From: Chloroflexota bacterium
GTDB lineage: Bacteria > Chloroflexota > Anaerolineae > UBA4142
Direction of reading: 5' to 3'
NCBI GenBank assembly: GCA_023380675.1
Contig: JAMCRS010000096.1
Span: 1 to 9,684 of the forward strand
Length of the DNA stretch: 9,684 nt
Within the stretch, counting starts at the first letter, position 1. Each line of letters begins with the position of its first letter. A program made the position numbers and the translations under genes. This document shows, in pieces, positions 1 to 6,995 of the stretch. Below the pieces are notes generated by a model, which was not told the origin of the DNA, ran no database searches, and saw only the letters and a list, made by a program, of their open reading frames with translations.

Positions 1-75
1 CACCCGCAGCCGGTGCAGCTGCATCTTTTCTGGCAGCAACACCTTCGTCAAAGCTCCGTCGCGAGACTGGGTCGC

Positions 76-105
76 AACCCGTTTTCTAGCAGAAAACGGG
101 TTTTT
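76..105 (+). terminator. Rho-independent terminator, plus strand
   Basis: A perfect inverted repeat forms a 12 bp stem (76-87 with 91-102) around a three-base AGC loop, and the sequence reads T from 101 to 105. The T run is only on the plus-strand side, so it should end a gene transcribed rightwards from beyond the left edge. One reading frame entering the window stops with TAG at 87-89, inside the hairpin, and could be that gene's tail, but the 29 residues are too few to identify. On the minus strand no T run follows the stem, so it is not an efficient terminator for the TetR remnant. Confidence 0.85.
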
Positions 106-129
106 GGCAGAGGTAGTGATTGATTCGAT

Positions 130-465
130 TCATCTGATCTGCAGCCATTTCTCGAGCTGCATCATCGCTTGTTCGCCTCGGCCGGGCGACGTTGCTGCCC
201 ACATACTGGCGCCTTCCATCATGGTAATGATGGCCCACGCAGCGGCATCCGGATCGAGATCGGTCGACCATGTCCGTTCTTCGATACCTCGTCGAAGGAT
301 CCCCGCAAGCATATCGTGCCAACCGCTGTGCTGCTGGTCAAGGTACTGCAGCACCGGCGTGCGGTGAGCGCGTAGACTCACTTCGGTTAGAACCTCAAAG
401 AGCGCAGGCTCGTCGAGCATCAGTTCGTAGAGTTGTCTAACGTGGTCCCATGCCGTACTTCCGCT
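130..465 (-). pseudogene. TetR-family regulator remnant, C-terminal part only
   Basis: The minus frame ending with TGA at 130-132 encodes about 110 residues that look like the C-terminal ligand-binding and dimerisation domain of a TetR-family repressor. It starts near WDHVRQLYELMLDEPALF, continues with EVLTEVSLRAHR and ends in MMQLEKWLQIR. A full TetR protein is about 190-220 residues and begins with a helix-turn-helix DNA-binding domain. That domain is absent. Upstream of about position 465 the same frame stays open, but only as the antisense of the dehydrogenase remnant, so that part is not protein homology. Without a DNA-binding domain it cannot work as a normal repressor. It is head-to-head with the truncated dehydrogenase at 467-832, which suggests a regulator and target pair that lost its centre. 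The family call rests on pattern recognition of the C-terminal domain, which is variable in this family. The upstream limit is approximate. Confidence 0.65.
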
Positions 466-466
466 G

Positions 467-832
467 ATGAGCCAGCAGCATTCGGGCAAGCTGGTTTTTG
501 TGACCAGCGGCTGGGGCAAATACCCGAACATGCCAGGACTGTGCAGCCTCAGCCCGGCATTCGGAGCAGAAGTGAGCTTTGTTAAAGCCCTGGCCAGAGA
601 GTTCGGCCCGAATGGGATCACGGTGAATGCAGTTGCTCCCGGCATGGTCGAGACCGACCTGAGCGCTGGCATGTCGCCGCAAGTGCGCCAGCAAATATCA
701 GCCGCGACGCCGCTCGGGCGGATCGCAATGCCAGACGACATCGCCCGGGTCATCGTCTTCTTGGCGAGCGATGCCAGCGGCTTTATGACTGGCACCTATG
801 TTCCGGTGAGCGGCGGGATGGCGATGGATTAG
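467..832 (+). pseudogene. Short-chain dehydrogenase/reductase remnant, C-terminal half
   Basis: The frame encodes the C-terminal half of a classical SDR oxidoreductase (NAD(P)-dependent, Rossmann fold). Recognisable parts are KALAREFGPNGITVNAVAPG (residues 40-59), the following MVETDL, PLGR (82-85), FLASDASGFMTG (98-109) and the terminal SGGM. Full-length SDRs have about 250 residues; this has 121, and the cofactor-binding TGxxxGxG region is missing. The catalytic YxxxK motif, expected eight residues before the K of KALA, reads Leu28 and Phe32 instead of Tyr and Lys. In the +1 frame, codons at 540-551 read C-A-A-S, which resembles the usual YAAS, so small indels may have scrambled this segment. 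The ATG at 467 has no Shine-Dalgarno sequence. I read it as a decayed gene rather than an active enzyme. The stop at 830-832 is 21 bases before the next gene, in the same frame. Confidence 0.8.
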
Positions 833-853
833 AGGGAGGAGGAAAAACGGTCG

Positions 854-1063
854 ATGATGCCCCTCGCTCTGGCCGGACTGGCGCTGGTGGTGCAGGTAAT
901 CGCAGTCCCGCTCGAAAACGACGACCCCGCGGCCTTTGGAGACAACATAGGCGGCCTGGTATTCCTGGTCCCCTTCTTCATCTTCGCGCTGGTCTATTTC
1001 TGGAGGACCCGCACGTCGACGAGCACGGCCTTGACAACGCCAGGCGTTCAAGTACGGCCTTAA
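854..1063 (+). CDS. Small predicted membrane protein, unknown function
   Basis: This short reading frame (69 residues) starts with two adjacent ATG codons at 854 and 857. It is preceded by a strong purine-rich ribosome binding site, GGGAGGAGG at 834-842. The protein has two hydrophobic stretches, about residues 3-19 (LALAGLALVVQVIAVPL) and 33-50 (IGGLVFLVPFFIFALVYFW), split by an acidic loop (ENDDPAAFGD). An arginine and threonine-rich tail follows, so it is probably a two-helix inner-membrane protein. I do not recognise a family. It lies 21 bases after the dehydrogenase remnant in the same direction and may have been the second gene of that operon. It converges on nuoN, and its stop codon abuts the minus-strand terminator. 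The good ribosome binding site and the hydrophobic pattern argue for a real gene. Its short length and decayed neighbours argue for caution. Confidence 0.45.
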   Translation: MMPLALAGLALVVQVIAVPLENDDPAAFGDNIGGLVFLVPFFIFALVYFWRTRTSTSTALTTPGVQVRP

Positions 1064-1084
1064 AAAAATCCGCGGACCGCCGCG
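1062..1084 (-). terminator. Probable terminator of the nuo operon
   Basis: On the minus strand a five-pair all-GC hairpin (1071-1075 with 1080-1084, loop 1076-1079) is followed almost at once by seven T residues (complement of 1062-1068). It lies about 65 bases after the nuoN stop codon, where the operon should end, and just before the convergent small gene. The stem is short, so efficiency may be moderate. No T run is seen on the plus-strand side. Confidence 0.6.
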
Positions 1085-1148
1085 CGCCATCACGCCATAA
1101 TCGTGAGTGTTCGCGTCAGTTCGCGGACCCGCCCGCGGCCGGACCAGG

Positions 1149-2618
1149 CTATTTCACGACGCCGACCATCGACATGGACCACGCCGCAAGGTTGAGCAGC
1201 GGCTGTGGATACACCGCGATCAGGACGACGATCGCCGCGGTTACGGTCAGCAGTGCGGTCACCAGCGGAGCCACGCGGATCGGCGCGGGATCCTTGGCCT
1301 CCAGAAAGAACGCAGCTCGGACGACCGCAAAATAGTAAAAGACCGAGATGACGCTGTTGATGACCCCGATCGCCGCAAGCGTCAAGAATCCTTCGCGCAG
1401 CGCGGCGCCGAAGACGAAGAACTTGCCGATAAAGCCGGCCGTGGGCGGTATCCCGGCCAGCGATAGGAAAAAGATGACGAAGAGACCGGCGACCAGCGGC
1501 GTCCGCCGCACCAGCCCGGCATAGTCCTCGATGTTGACCGCGCCTGTCGCGTTCTCGATCGCGATGACGCACGTGAACGCGCCGAGGTTGGTGAACAGGT
1601 AGGCGAACAGATAGATCAGAACGCCGTTCAGTCCGGTAAAGGGCGAGCTGCCGGTCACGTTGACGGCGACCAGGCCGATCAGCATATAGCCGGCCTGCGC
1701 GATGGACGAATACGCCAGCAGCCGTTTGATGTTCTTTTGCTGCAGCGCGACCAGGTTTCCGAGCGTCATCGTGAGGATGGACACGACCGCGAGCAGCCCC
1801 ACCCACGCGTCGTGGTAGGCCGGCAGCGCAGTGAGCGCCAGCCGCAGCAGGATCGCAAAGCCCACCGCCTTGGGTCCGACCGAAAGAAAGGCGGTGACCG
1901 GCGTCGGCGCGCCCTCGTACGCGTCGGGCGCCCATTGGTGAAACGGCACGAGCGAGATCTTGAAACCGAGCCCGGCGAGGACGAGCGCCGTCGCCACGAG
2001 AGCCACCGCGCGCACGCTCGTGTCGAACGTCGCGGCGAACGCGGCGGCGATGTCGGTGAGATTGAGCGATCCGCTCACCCCGTAAAGGAGCGACAGGCCG
2101 TAGAGCATCACCGCGCTCGTAATGGCGCCGTACAAAAAGTATTTGATCGCCGCCTCGTTGGACTTTTTGTCGTCCCGCAGGAAACCGGTCAGCAGATACG
2201 AGGTGTAGCTCAAAAACTCGACCGAGAGGTAGATCATCAACAGGCTGGCCGAGCTCGCCATCATCGTCATGGCCAGGATGGAAAATGTGAACAGGGAAAA
2301 GAACTCGCCGTAGCGCGTCGTCCGGCCCCGCATATAGTCGATCGAGGCGACGGCGATGACGGCGCCTGCCACTGTCGCGATGATCTTGAAAAAGAGCGAA
2401 AAGCCGTCGATCGAGTACATGCCGCCGAACAGCGATGCGCTCGAGCCCCAGATGTAGAGCGTCGCCGCAAAGGCCAGCGCAAAGCCGAGCACGGTCACCC
2501 ATGGGAGCAGCGCACGCGTCCGCGCCCGTCCGATCAGGTCGACGACCAGAATGAGCATGGCAAAGACGGAGAGGATGATTTCCGGCAGAATCAAGGTCAA
2601 TGTTCGGGTATCAGGCAT
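1149..2618 (-). CDS. nuoN: NADH-quinone oxidoreductase subunit N
   Basis: NuoN is one of the three antiporter-like proton-pumping subunits of complex I, in the inner membrane next to NuoK. The 489-residue product has the usual family length and is hydrophobic throughout. The charged residues of the proton path are present: Glu134 in SVEFLSYTSYLL, Lys220 in GFKISLVPFHQWAPDAYEG, Lys250 in FLSVGPK and Lys399 in PPTAGFIGKF. They correspond to Glu133, Lys217, Lys247 and Lys395 of the E. coli protein. The ATG at 2618 gives a normal N-terminus (MPDTRTLTLILPEIIL), but only a weak Shine-Dalgarno-like GGGG lies upstream. It is the last gene of the operon, separated from nuoM by 206 bases of repeat-rich DNA, an unusually wide gap here. 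The stop at 1149-1151 is followed by the probable operon terminator. Confidence 0.97.
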   Translation of the reverse strand: MPDTRTLTLILPEIILSVFAMLILVVDLIGRARTRALLPWVTVLGFALAFAATLYIWGSSASLFGGMYSIDGFSLFFKIIATVAGAVIAVASIDYMRGRTTRYGEFFSLFTFSILAMTMMASSASLLMIYLSVEFLSYTSYLLTGFLRDDKKSNEAAIKYFLYGAITSAVMLYGLSLLYGVSGSLNLTDIAAAFAATFDTSVRAVALVATALVLAGLGFKISLVPFHQWAPDAYEGAPTPVTAFLSVGPKAVGFAILLRLALTALPAYHDAWVGLLAVVSILTMTLGNLVALQQKNIKRLLAYSSIAQAGYMLIGLVAVNVTGSSPFTGLNGVLIYLFAYLFTNLGAFTCVIAIENATGAVNIEDYAGLVRRTPLVAGLFVIFFLSLAGIPPTAGFIGKFFVFGAALREGFLTLAAIGVINSVISVFYYFAVVRAAFFLEAKDPAPIRVAPLVTALLTVTAAIVVLIAVYPQPLLNLAAWSMSMVGVVK

Positions 2619-2635
2619 CGCAACCCCAGGGAGAG

Positions 2636-2690
2636 AGATTAGTTATTAGGCAATGGGTGACTAGTCGATCAGTGATTAGTCAATTAGTTC
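2636..2690 (+). repeat. Degenerate 7-8 bp tandem repeat, left arm
   Basis: Read on the plus strand, this stretch divides into units of seven or eight bases, mostly beginning GT: GTTATTAG, GCAATGG, GTGACTA, GTCGATCA, GTGATTA, GTCAATTA. The family consensus is close to GTCAATTA. It fills part of the gap between nuoN and nuoM and is followed by a GC-rich inverted repeat, GCCCG-GTCC-CGGGC (2691-2704). The same motif occurs in the opposite orientation at 2761-2825, so the two arrays form a broad, imperfect inverted repeat. I see no reading frame of its own here and no convincing promoter. Confidence 0.6.
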
Positions 2691-2760
2691 GCCCGGTCCC
2701 GGGCAGTCCGGCGCGAGCATCGAATGGTACCCCGTCAACCAACCACAAGTTGCCCGGTCA

Positions 2761-2825
2761 CCAGTCACGTGCTTGACGAGTTGACCAATTGACTGGTCGA
2801 CTAATTGACCAATTGACCAGCTGTC
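2761..2825 (-). repeat. Degenerate 8 bp tandem repeat, right arm
   Basis: From 2778 to 2825 the plus strand divides into exact eight-base units: GAGTTGAC, CAATTGAC, TGGTCGAC, TAATTGAC, CAATTGAC, CAGCTGTC. On the minus strand these read as GTCAATTG, GTCAATTA, GTCGACCA and so on, the same consensus as the left arm but inverted. Less regular units continue left to 2761. The last unit touches the nuoM stop codon. Between the arms (2691-2760), the segment GTT(C)GCCCGGTC occurs twice in direct orientation, at 2687-2698 and 2749-2759. Because the sequence lies in nuoM-nuoN mRNA it could fold or be a processing or stability element, but that is inference. Confidence 0.7.
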
Positions 2826-4345
2826 TAAAACCGTAGGGCCCCCACAATACTCACCGACACGGTATTGATCGTGTTCAGGATCACCGACGGATAGACGCCG
2901 ATCACGACCATGAGGATCAGGAGCGCCGCGAGCGTGACGACCTCGTATGCGCTCAGATCCTTGATGCCGGCCCACCGATCGTTGAACGGGCCGAGCAACA
3001 CGTTCTGGACCACCTTCCACAGGAACATGGCCGCCGTGAAGACGACGCCGAGCACGGCGAACGCCGAGATCGCCGTCAGGCTGGCGAAGGCGCCGCGAAA
3101 GACCAGGAATTCGCTCACGAAACCGGCGAGGCCGGGCAGGCCCAGCGATGCGAAGGAGGCGAGCAGCAGGATTCCGCCGTAGATCGGGATCTTGCTTCCC
3201 AGGCCGCCAAACGCCTTCAGATCGCGCGTGTGGGCGCGCTCGTACAACATGCCGACGATGAAAAACAGAGCGCCCGTGATGACGCCGTGATTGAACATCT
3301 GCAGCATGGCGCCGTTGAGCGCGATGCTGCGGTCGGTCAGGTTCGCCGCCCCGGCCGCGGCCGCCGCCGCAATGCCGAGGATGACGTAACCCATGTGATT
3401 CACGGACGAATACGCGATCAGCCGCTTGAAATCCGTTTGCGCCATTGCGACCAGCGCGCCGTAGACGATCGAGATCGCGGCCAGGATCCCGATGAACGTT
3501 GCATTCGCCTGGAACACTTGCGGGAAGATCGGCAGGAGGATGCGGATAAAACCGTAGGTCCCCAGCTTCAGCAGGATGCCGGCCAGGATGACCGAACCGG
3601 CGGTCGGCGCGGCCGTGTGCGCGTCCGGCAGCCACGTGTGAAACGGAAAGAGCGGGACCTTGATCGCGAACGCGAGAAAAATGGACCAGAACGCCAGCGA
3701 CGCGAAGACAAAGTTCCCCTGGAAGGGATGCCGCTGCGCCAGCTCGATCAGGTCGAACGTGCCGGGCGTGGTCGCGCTGCTCGTATTGATGTAGAGCGCG
3801 ATGATCGCCAGCAGCATGAACACCGACCCGGCGAGGGTGTAGAGAAAGAACTTGATTGCCGAATACTGCGGTCGGTCCTCGGCGTGCCCCCAGATCGCGA
3901 TGAGAAAATACATCGGCACCAGGCCCAGTTCCCAAAAGACGTAAAACAGGAAAAAGTCGAGCGAGACGAAGACGCCGAGCAGGCCGGTCTCGAGCAGCAG
4001 GAACATGAAGAAGAACTCGCGCACCCGCTCCTCGATGGTGCGGGAGGAATAGAACAATCCCAGCGCCGTAAGCAGCGTGGTCAGCCATATCAGCGGAAGG
4101 CTCAATCCGTCGACGCCCACGTGGTACTGGACGTTCAGGCTCTGGATCCACGTGCCGAGCTCCTGGAACTGCATGGTCGCCGATTGCGAATTGAAAAGGG
4201 CCACCCAGAGATAGGACGCGATCGCCAACGGGATCAGAGACCAGACCACCGCAAAGCGCGTAACCCATTCTTTCGGAACGAGCAGGACGATGATCGCTCC
4301 GAGGATCGGGAGCGCGACAAGAATTGACAGCCACGGCACAAACAT
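2825..4345 (-). CDS. nuoM: NADH-quinone oxidoreductase subunit M
   Basis: NuoM is the middle antiporter-like proton pump of the complex I membrane arm, between NuoN and NuoL. The 506-residue product matches the usual length. Key residues are in place: Glu139 in FWELGLVPMYFLI, Lys229 in AIKVPLFPFHTWLPDAHTAAP, Lys260 in ILLKLGTYGF and Glu412 in GFVSEFLVF. They match Glu144, Lys234, Lys265 and Glu407 of E. coli NuoM. The ATG at 4345 is supported by a good Shine-Dalgarno sequence, GGAGGA (complement of 4352-4357). An alanine run at residues 326-333 extends the loop after the AYSSVNHMGY helix; its GC-rich DNA is the only low-complexity part. The gene follows nuoL after 102 bases and precedes the repeat arrays before nuoN. 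Confidence 0.98.
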   Translation of the reverse strand: MFVPWLSILVALPILGAIIVLLVPKEWVTRFAVVWSLIPLAIASYLWVALFNSQSATMQFQELGTWIQSLNVQYHVGVDGLSLPLIWLTTLLTALGLFYSSRTIEERVREFFFMFLLLETGLLGVFVSLDFFLFYVFWELGLVPMYFLIAIWGHAEDRPQYSAIKFFLYTLAGSVFMLLAIIALYINTSSATTPGTFDLIELAQRHPFQGNFVFASLAFWSIFLAFAIKVPLFPFHTWLPDAHTAAPTAGSVILAGILLKLGTYGFIRILLPIFPQVFQANATFIGILAAISIVYGALVAMAQTDFKRLIAYSSVNHMGYVILGIAAAAAAGAANLTDRSIALNGAMLQMFNHGVITGALFFIVGMLYERAHTRDLKAFGGLGSKIPIYGGILLLASFASLGLPGLAGFVSEFLVFRGAFASLTAISAFAVLGVVFTAAMFLWKVVQNVLLGPFNDRWAGIKDLSAYEVVTLAALLILMVVIGVYPSVILNTINTVSVSIVGALRF

Positions 4346-4413
4346 GATGGGTCCTCCGACCTCACTCCGTTTCCGCCCCTTCCGCTTTCCCCGGGCCGAT
4401 GCGCAGCCGGCCG

Positions 4414-4429
4414 CGCCGGAAAACCGGCG
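4414..4429. other. GC-rich hairpin in the nuoL-nuoM gap
   Basis: A perfect 6 bp inverted repeat, CGCCGG (4414-4419) and CCGGCG (4424-4429) around AAAA, lies in the 102-base gap between the nuoL stop and the nuoM start. On the minus-strand mRNA the loop is UUUU. No T run follows, so it is not a terminator. It may slow decay or set a cleavage point between the two cistrons. The gap holds no other gene that I can see. Confidence 0.4.
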
Positions 4430-4447
4430 AGAGGGCGAGAGTGAAGA

Positions 4448-6616
4448 TTATCGAATCATATACAAAAATGCAAAGAGCGCTGCGCCGCCGACCGCGAGCA
4501 GCAAATAATTCTGCACCCGGCCGGTTTGGATCAACTTGAGCAGCTCGCTGAACATGTCCGCGACCACGGCGATCGCGTTCACGGCGCCGTCGACGATGGT
4601 CTGATCGATCCAGGCGCTGATCGACCCGATGGCGCGCGCGACCAGGCCGACGAGGTTGACCAGCCCGTCGACGATCGCTTTGTCGAACGCGGCGCAGAGC
4701 TGCGAGAACCAGCCGACCAGGCGCATGAGCAGGCCCGCCTCGACGCGCACAGAGTCCCCCGTTCCCGTTTCGCCTTCCGGCCCGGCCTTTTGCGCGATCA
4801 CGACGCCGTACAGCTCGTCCATGTAGTACTTGTTGCGGACCAGCGACCACAGCGGGCCGAGCACCGCGAGCCGGTCGCGCTGGCCGCTCTTGAGCGGCTT
4901 CCACCCGTAGATCAGCCAACCCAGGCCGATGCCGGCGAGCGCGATCAGCACACTGAATCCCGCAATAGCCGGGTTGAACGCCGTCGCTTCCAGCGGCTCG
5001 GCGATGCCGAGCACGCCCCCGCCCACGAAATTCTGCACGAACTCGATCCCGGGCGCGTTCGCCAGCCCGATAAATGCGGCGAAAAAGGCGAGCACGGCGA
5101 GCGGGATCCACATCACCTTGGGCGACTCGTGCGCATGCTCCACCGCATGCTCGTCGCGGCCCTCCCCAAAGAATGTGAGGAATACCTGTCGCGTCATGTA
5201 GAACGCGGTAAAGAAGGCCGCGATCGCCAGCATGACGTAGACGACGAGCGCGACCACGTTCCCCTGCGTCCCCAGCTCGAACGCGTGCGCCAGGATCTCG
5301 TCCTTGCTCCAAAAGCCGGCGAACGGCGGCACTCCCGCCAGCGCCAGCGCGCCGATCATGAATACCGTCGCCGTGATCGGCATCTTTTTGCGCAGGCCGC
5401 CCATCTTCATCATGTCGTTCGTGCCGACCCCGTGGATCACCGAGCCGGCGGACAAAAAGAGGAGCGACTTGAAGAACGCGTGGGTGATCAGGTGGAACGC
5501 CCCCGCCACAAAAGCGCCCACGCCGAGCGCAGCCACCATGTAGCCGAGCTGTGAGATGGTCGAGTACGCCAGCACCCGCTTGATGTCGTCCTGCGCCAGG
5601 CCGATGGTCGAGGCGAACAGCGCCGTGAACGCGCCGATGAGGGCGACGATCGCCATGACCGGCCCGCCGGCGGCGGACGCGGTGATAAAGATCGGAAAGG
5701 TCCGCGCGATCAAATACACGCCCGCCGCGACCATCGTCGCCGCGTGGATGAGGGCGCTGACCGGTGTAGGGCCCTCCATCGCGTCCGGCAGCCAGATGTG
5801 CAGCGGGAACTGGGCCGATTTGCCGACCGTGCCTCCGAGAATGAGCAGGCCGATGACGGTCACCCACGGGACGCCCGGCAGCGCCTGCGTCGTCGCCAAC
5901 TGCTTGAGCGTTTCCTCGGTAAAGATCTTGGTGAACGTCAGGCTCCCGGTTTGGATGTAGAGCAGAATCATCCCGGAGAAAAAGATCGTGTCGCCGACAC
6001 GGGTCGTGAGGAACGCTTTGAGCGAAGCGACTTTGGCGCGCACCGTCTGCGCGTCGTCGATGTGGTGCTCGTTCGGGGCGCGCACGGACCAAAAGCCGAT
6101 CAACAGGTACGAGCACAGCCCCATGATCTCCCAAAAGACAAAGAGTTCTAGCAGGTTCGACGACAGGACGAGCCCCAACATCCCGCACGCAAACAGCGAA
6201 ATGTAGGCGAAGAAGCGAGCGTAGCGCGGATCGTCGGTCGTGTGCACGTGGCCGTGCTCGTCCGCGTGGCTGTGCTGCATGTAGCCGATCGAGTAGATAA
6301 AGATCATCAAGCAGACCGTCGTCACCATGAACAGGACGACGGCGGCGAGCGGATCGATCAACCAGCCGACGGAGAGCGACTCGTTGCCGGTGGGGATGAA
6401 CAGGAACCCGAACAGCGTCCCGTCGAAGGGGTGCTGGGCGAGCGCGGCGCCTTGACCGATCGCTTCGGCCAGCACGCCGTACGCCATGACACCCGACAGA
6501 AAAATGCCGGCCACGGCTGTTAGCGCGCTCAACCGGTTGTTTCGATTGAAAAAGAAGACGATTAAGACGAATGCCAGAAGAGGAAAGACCGGGATCAAAA
6601 AGGCGAAATTGAACAT
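4448..6616 (-). CDS. nuoL: NADH-quinone oxidoreductase subunit L
   Basis: NuoL is the distal proton pump of complex I and carries the long lateral helix that braces the membrane arm. The 722-residue product is about 100 longer than the 613-residue E. coli protein, mainly in loops and the C-terminal part. Conserved proton-path residues are visible: Glu163 (FWEIMGLCSYLLIGFW), Lys266 (GGTVGKSAQFPLHIWLPDAM), His291 (LIHAATM), His375, His379 and Lys383 (FHLITHAFFKSLLF), and Lys438-Asp439 (GFWSKDE). Two His-rich loops stand out: residues 114-125 (QHSHADEHGHVH), between YSIGYM and the RYARFF helix, and residues 490-497 (HAVEHAHE). The C-terminal 150 residues hold the predicted lateral helix region and end in a final hydrophobic anchor (YLLLAVGGAALFAFLYMIR). 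The ATG at 6616 lies 22 bases from nuoK with a GAGG motif upstream. Confidence 0.98.
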   Translation of the reverse strand: MFNFAFLIPVFPLLAFVLIVFFFNRNNRLSALTAVAGIFLSGVMAYGVLAEAIGQGAALAQHPFDGTLFGFLFIPTGNESLSVGWLIDPLAAVVLFMVTTVCLMIFIYSIGYMQHSHADEHGHVHTTDDPRYARFFAYISLFACGMLGLVLSSNLLELFVFWEIMGLCSYLLIGFWSVRAPNEHHIDDAQTVRAKVASLKAFLTTRVGDTIFFSGMILLYIQTGSLTFTKIFTEETLKQLATTQALPGVPWVTVIGLLILGGTVGKSAQFPLHIWLPDAMEGPTPVSALIHAATMVAAGVYLIARTFPIFITASAAGGPVMAIVALIGAFTALFASTIGLAQDDIKRVLAYSTISQLGYMVAALGVGAFVAGAFHLITHAFFKSLLFLSAGSVIHGVGTNDMMKMGGLRKKMPITATVFMIGALALAGVPPFAGFWSKDEILAHAFELGTQGNVVALVVYVMLAIAAFFTAFYMTRQVFLTFFGEGRDEHAVEHAHESPKVMWIPLAVLAFFAAFIGLANAPGIEFVQNFVGGGVLGIAEPLEATAFNPAIAGFSVLIALAGIGLGWLIYGWKPLKSGQRDRLAVLGPLWSLVRNKYYMDELYGVVIAQKAGPEGETGTGDSVRVEAGLLMRLVGWFSQLCAAFDKAIVDGLVNLVGLVARAIGSISAWIDQTIVDGAVNAIAVVADMFSELLKLIQTGRVQNYLLLAVGGAALFAFLYMIR

Positions 6617-6638
6617 GAATACCTCAAATGGATTTCCT

Positions 6639-6959
6639 CTACCACTTCATCAGGTCGACATCTTCCACGTTCACGGTATCGCGCGAGCGGTAGATGGCGA
6701 TGATGAGCGACAGCCCGATGGCCGCCTCCGCCGCGGCGAGCGTCACGACGAAGAGCGCAAAGATCTGTCCCGCCAGGTCCATCGCCGGCGAAGCCGGTTT
6801 GATATAGCGCCAAAATGCGATCAGGTTGATGTTGACCGCGTTCAGCATCAGCTCGATTCCCATGAGGATGCCGACCGCGTTGCGGCGCGAGAGCGCGCCG
6901 AACAACCCGAGACAAAAGAGCGCTGCCGCCACGACCAGGTAGAATTGAATGGGTATCAT
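6639..6959 (-). CDS. nuoK: NADH-quinone oxidoreductase subunit K
   Basis: NuoK is a small three-helix subunit (106 residues, family normal about 100) related to MrpC, lying between NuoJ and NuoN in the membrane arm. It provides two buried glutamates of the proton path, here Glu36 in GIELMLNAVNINLIAF and Glu78 in LAAAEAAIGLSLI, matching Glu36 and Glu72 of E. coli NuoK. A six-residue longer loop between helices two and three explains the shifted second position. The ATG at 6959 has a GGAG motif about 11 bases upstream. It sits 36 bases after nuoJ and 22 bases before nuoL, as in standard nuo operons. Confidence 0.97.
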   Translation of the reverse strand: MIPIQFYLVVAAALFCLGLFGALSRRNAVGILMGIELMLNAVNINLIAFWRYIKPASPAMDLAGQIFALFVVTLAAAEAAIGLSLIIAIYRSRDTVNVEDVDLMKW

Positions 6960-6995
6960 CTGGATTGCAACTCCGTGCGAATGTATGGAGTCTAT

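Noticed and set aside
1..89. Possible tail of a plus-strand gene ending with TAG at 87-89
   Set aside because: Only 29 codons are visible, with no motif I recognise. The downstream terminator supports some gene entering from the left, but not which frame. A second frame runs to TGA at 121-123.
1737..2642. Long open plus-strand frames antisense to nuoN, nuoM, nuoL and nuoH (several hundred residues each)
   Set aside because: They are rich in Arg, Asp, His and Gln with no domain pattern, lie fully opposite well-conserved nuo genes, and arise from the GC-rich codon pattern of the real strand.
2619..2760. Separate promoter for nuoN in the nuoM-nuoN gap
   Set aside because: TTGACT and TTGACG boxes occur on the minus strand within the repeats, but none has a TATAAT-like box at 16-18 bases.
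2676..2824. Minus-strand open frame over the repeat arrays, reading as repeated SIGQLV-like peptides
   Set aside because: The peptide repetition is only the 8 bp repeat translated, and the frame continues as a shadow of nuoM.
2636..2825. CRISPR array
   Set aside because: The units are only 7-8 bases, contiguous and degenerate, without spacers, and no cas gene is nearby.
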